In this document: one piece after another, positions 62,210 to 64,000 of the stretch | How positions within the stretch are numbered: position 1 is the first letter of the stretch | How the letters are laid out: each line of letters starts with the position of its first letter | Assembly: GCF_009745985.1 (NCBI RefSeq) | Contig: NZ_WFIX01000171.1 | Coordinates: 186,001 to 250,000 of the forward strand | Reading direction: 5' to 3' | DNA from: Microbacterium karelineae | GTDB lineage: Bacteria; Actinomycetota; Actinomycetes; Actinomycetales; Microbacteriaceae | DNA length: 64,000 nucleotides | Program-made: the position numbers and the translations under genes | Notes under the pieces: model-generated | Seen by the model: only the letters and a program-made list of their open reading frames with translations | Databases searched by the model: none | What the model was told of the DNA's origin: nothing

Positions 62210-62346
62210 CCACCACGACGATCGGCGTCGTCGTGTAGGTGCAGGCCGTCGCCGTACCGCCGACACAATGCAGTCGATCTGCGCGCCGATGTCCCGATTC
62301 AGCGGTTCTACGGTCGCCCGGCGTCGTTCTGACTGCGTCGTGCTGC
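62210..62346. repeat. Decayed palindromic repeats: family-2 remnant G and family-1 copy C
   Basis: CACGACGATCGGCGTCGTCGTG near 62213-62234 (arms CACGACGA/TCGTCGTG) looks like the two ends of a family-2 element joined without loop. Twenty-nine bp on, ACACAATGCAGTCGAT (62263-62278) and TCTGACTGCGTCGTGCT (62328-62344) are imperfect family-1 arms about 50 nt apart. Both lie between the macrodomain stop and the hydrolase start. Confidence 0.65.
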
Positions 62347-62366
62347 GCTGTGAGAGGATCCGCGTG

Positions 62367-63551
62367 ATGCCCGCGATCGTGATCCTCGCCCTGCTCGTCG
62401 CCGGAGTGTGGGGACTCGCACACGTGTTCGTACGGCGGCTCGTCGCCTGGCGCCCGCGCCGGCGCATCGCGCGCGTGATCCGCCGCGGCCCAGGCGACAT
62501 CACGTTCGTGCGCAGCGACTTCACCGCCGCGCCCGGCGAGTTCGAGATCGCATTGCCCGGCGGCAGCGCCCGTGTCGGGGATCCCGTGGACGACGACACC
62601 AGCGCCGACTCGACAGGTGGCGCCGCCACCGTCACCCGGCCGATCCTCACCACCTCGGGCGCGGTCACCGCCGGAGCCGTCACCTGGTCTCCGGATCCGG
62701 CGCCGATCGCCGGGGCGAAGGACGTCGTCATCCCATCCGCCGCCCCGATCCCCGCCTGGGAGTTCGCGCCGGCAGCACAACGCAGTCGATCGGCGGGCCG
62801 GGCACCGCAGAAACCCGTCTCCCCTGGTCTCACCTCGGATTCTGACTGCGTCGTGCTGGAGGGCGAGGCCTGGGCGATCCACGTGCACGGCGTGCGCTCG
62901 AGCCGACGCAACGCTCTGTGGGGCGTGCCTCCGGCGGCGAACGCGGGGTTCCGCTCGCTCGTGATCGCCTACCGCGGCGCGCCCGACGGTCCGCCCGCTG
63001 GACGCCAGGCAGGGATGGGCTATGTCGAGGCCGACGACGTCGAGGCCGCCGTCGAGTACGCGGTGAGCCGCGGTGCACGTCGGATCGTGCTCGTGGGCTG
63101 GTCGATGGGTGCGAGCGCATGCCTCCTCGCGGCGGAGCGACCGGCCGTCCGCGATCACATCTCCGGGCTCGTCCTCGTCGCTCCCGCGCTGTCCTGGCGC
63201 CACATCATGCGCGCCGGCGCGGCCCGTATGCACCTGGCGGCATGGATCACGCGGGCCGTCGAGGCGCTCGTGCAGTCACACGCTGCGCGGCTCGCCGGAA
63301 TGCCCGCTCCCGTCGACCTCGACGCCCTCGACTGGGTCACGCCGGCGGGCCGTCTGGGCCACCCGGCCCTCGTGATCGGATCCCGCGGCGACACGAACGC
63401 GCCGTTCGCGCTCGTCGAGCGTTTCGCCGCCGCGAACCCCGACCTCGTCACCGTGCACGAGGTCGCGGCCTGCCGACACGGCTGGGAGCCCAACACGGAT
63501 CCCGAAGGGTTCCGCGCGGCCGTCGAGGGCTGGATGCGGCGCGTGGCGTGA
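62367..63551 (+). CDS. Membrane-anchored alpha/beta hydrolase carrying an in-frame palindromic repeat
   Basis: This 394-residue protein has an N-terminal transmembrane helix (VILALLVAGVWGLAHVFV), an N-terminal beta-rich region and an alpha/beta hydrolase domain. HVHGVRSSRRNA is the oxyanion strand, VLVGWSMGASACLLAA is the nucleophile elbow G-W-S-M-G, VLVAPALSW and G-S-R-G-D-T-N-A-P hold the acid loop and ACRHGWEPN the catalytic His. Codons at about residues 136-164 (62773-62858) are a family-1 palindromic repeat inserted just before the first hydrolase strand. GAGAGGA precedes the ATG. Substrate unknown. Confidence 0.88.
   Translation: MPAIVILALLVAGVWGLAHVFVRRLVAWRPRRRIARVIRRGPGDITFVRSDFTAAPGEFEIALPGGSARVGDPVDDDTSADSTGGAATVTRPILTTSGAVTAGAVTWSPDPAPIAGAKDVVIPSAAPIPAWEFAPAAQRSRSAGRAPQKPVSPGLTSDSDCVVLEGEAWAIHVHGVRSSRRNALWGVPPAANAGFRSLVIAYRGAPDGPPAGRQAGMGYVEADDVEAAVEYAVSRGARRIVLVGWSMGASACLLAAERPAVRDHISGLVLVAPALSWRHIMRAGAARMHLAAWITRAVEALVQSHAARLAGMPAPVDLDALDWVTPAGRLGHPALVIGSRGDTNAPFALVERFAAANPDLVTVHEVAACRHGWEPNTDPEGFRAAVEGWMRRVA
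62773..62858. repeat. Palindromic repeat, family 1, copy D, inside a coding sequence
   Basis: CAGCACAACGCAGTCGAT (62773-62790) and TCTGACTGCGTCGTGCTG (62841-62858) are family-1 arms with two mismatches. The loop shares CGGCGGGC and CCGTCTCCC blocks with copy A. The hydrolase frame reads straight through it. Confidence 0.8.
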
Positions 63552-63560
63552 CCGATCGCG

Positions 63561-63646
63561 CGACACAACGACGCCAGTTCTGTCACCGCGACGCCGACAC
63601 GCCGGGCATTCGGCGAGCCACGGTCAGAATTGGCGTCGTTGTGCAC
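63561..63646. repeat. Palindromic repeat, family 2, copy F
   Basis: CGACACAACGACGCCAGTTCTG begins the left arm at 63561 (arms 63561-63582 and 63625-63646, mostly complementary). The loop is 42 nt as in copy E and shares CCGACACGCCG. The right arm overlaps the 3' end of the phosphoesterase gene and supplies its stop codon. Confidence 0.8.
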
Positions 63647-64000
63647 GGGGCGGATCCGCGACCCCCGCCATCCACTCGTCGATCGCCGCGAACGGCACCG
63701 GCGCGTAGTCGTGGGCGTCGACGCCGACGTGGAACTGCACGCCATCGGACCCGCGATCCCGCGCGTGGGTGTGCCCGTGGATCAGCGGGGTTCCGTCGAC
63801 GTCGACCGGGCGGTGCGAGCCGTGCCGTTCGACCTGGGTCGAGTCGCCGCGATACGGGTAGTGGCTCGCGATGAGCGCACGACCCCGCCGCGTGCCGCGG
63901 ACGATCTCGGGCAGGATCTCCCACCCCGCGGCCTCGTACAGCGGCCGGAAGCGCGCGATCGCGGTCTTCGTCTGCGTTGCGGGCGAGACGCGGTCGTGGT
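63624..64000 (-). CDS. Metallophosphoesterase, C-terminal part (5' end beyond window)
   Basis: The last 125 residues of a calcineurin-like phosphoesterase run from the window edge to a TGA at 63624-63626. Visible motifs are LIASHYPYRGDS (metal-binding His) and PLIHGHTHARDRGSD, the G-H-T-H signature of the family, then FHVGVDAHDYAPVPFAAIDE. The final codons (encoding R-A-Q-R-R-Q-F) and stop are read from palindromic repeat F. Substrate unknown; the missing N-terminus should hold the G-D-x-H motif. Confidence 0.88.
   Translation of the reverse strand, partial: HDRVSPATQTKTAIARFRPLYEAAGWEILPEIVRGTRRGRALIASHYPYRGDSTQVERHGSHRPVDVDGTPLIHGHTHARDRGSDGVQFHVGVDAHDYAPVPFAAIDEWMAGVADPPRAQRRQF

Noticed and set aside
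1-64000. CRISPR arrays, tRNA or rRNA genes, prophage or integrase genes
   Set aside because: No spaced direct-repeat array, cloverleaf-type sequence or phage/integrase protein was recognised on either strand.

Overview
The window comes from a high-GC actinobacterium, most probably a member of the Microbacteriaceae/Micrococcales (inference). The grounds are very GC-rich genes with many 4-bp ATGA/GTGA overlaps, GTG starts, DtxR/IdeR-type iron boxes as the iron switch, and actinobacterial-looking RadA, ClpC and ArgA-like proteins. The left 48 kb is a dense metal-acquisition region. The right 16 kb looks like ordinary chromosome.

Layout. (1) 1-6122, minus: a complete FecBCD-type iron-siderophore importer with an RDD-FecCD fusion permease, a siderophore-interacting flavoprotein and a second, truncated binding protein. 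(2) 6239-13916, minus: a RiPP operon made of a heterodimeric ABC exporter pair, a 36-residue precursor peptide with the best Shine-Dalgarno seen in the window, a hairpin, and two YcaO proteins. (3) 13936-16950: a Zur-like palindrome drives this operon and, divergently, a second FecBCD-type importer. (4) radA. (5) 18252-26034: mbtH, dhbE, a third FecBCD importer and a siderophore-reductase fusion, under two iron boxes. (6) 26083-33365: a sugar catabolism/transport operon (two Gfo/Idh/MocA enzymes, a cupin, an ABC importer) with a divergent LacI regulator and its probable operator. (7) 33368-47639: a 4259-residue NRPS, an aryl carrier protein and a phosphopantetheinyl transferase, divergently expressed from the best iron box in the window, followed by an MFS exporter. 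(8) 49156-64000: housekeeping genes (YchJ, SseB-like, SDR, acetyltransferase, ECF sigma/DUF4349, ClpC, thioesterase, three small membrane proteins plus an XRE regulator, spermidine-synthase-like protein, YidC-like protein, macrodomain, hydrolase, phosphoesterase). These are peppered with palindromic repeats.

How it fits together. DhbE activates 2,3-dihydroxybenzoate and loads the stand-alone aryl carrier protein. The NRPS (C-A-T-E-C-T-C-A-T-C-A-T) then adds, by by-eye specificity codes, a basic residue that is epimerised, probably glycine(s), and N5-hydroxyornithine. The predicted product is a mixed catecholate-hydroxamate siderophore, taken up by one or both iron-boxed importers. Genes for DHB synthesis, ornithine hydroxylation and product release are not in the window.

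The most novel part is the YcaO/RiPP operon. It shares a Zur-type (zinc), not iron-type, control site with its own binding-protein-dependent importer, and its precursor carries an N-N-H-G-H motif. This suggests a ribosomal peptide metallophore or a zinc-starvation-controlled RiPP. That is inference from layout and motifs.
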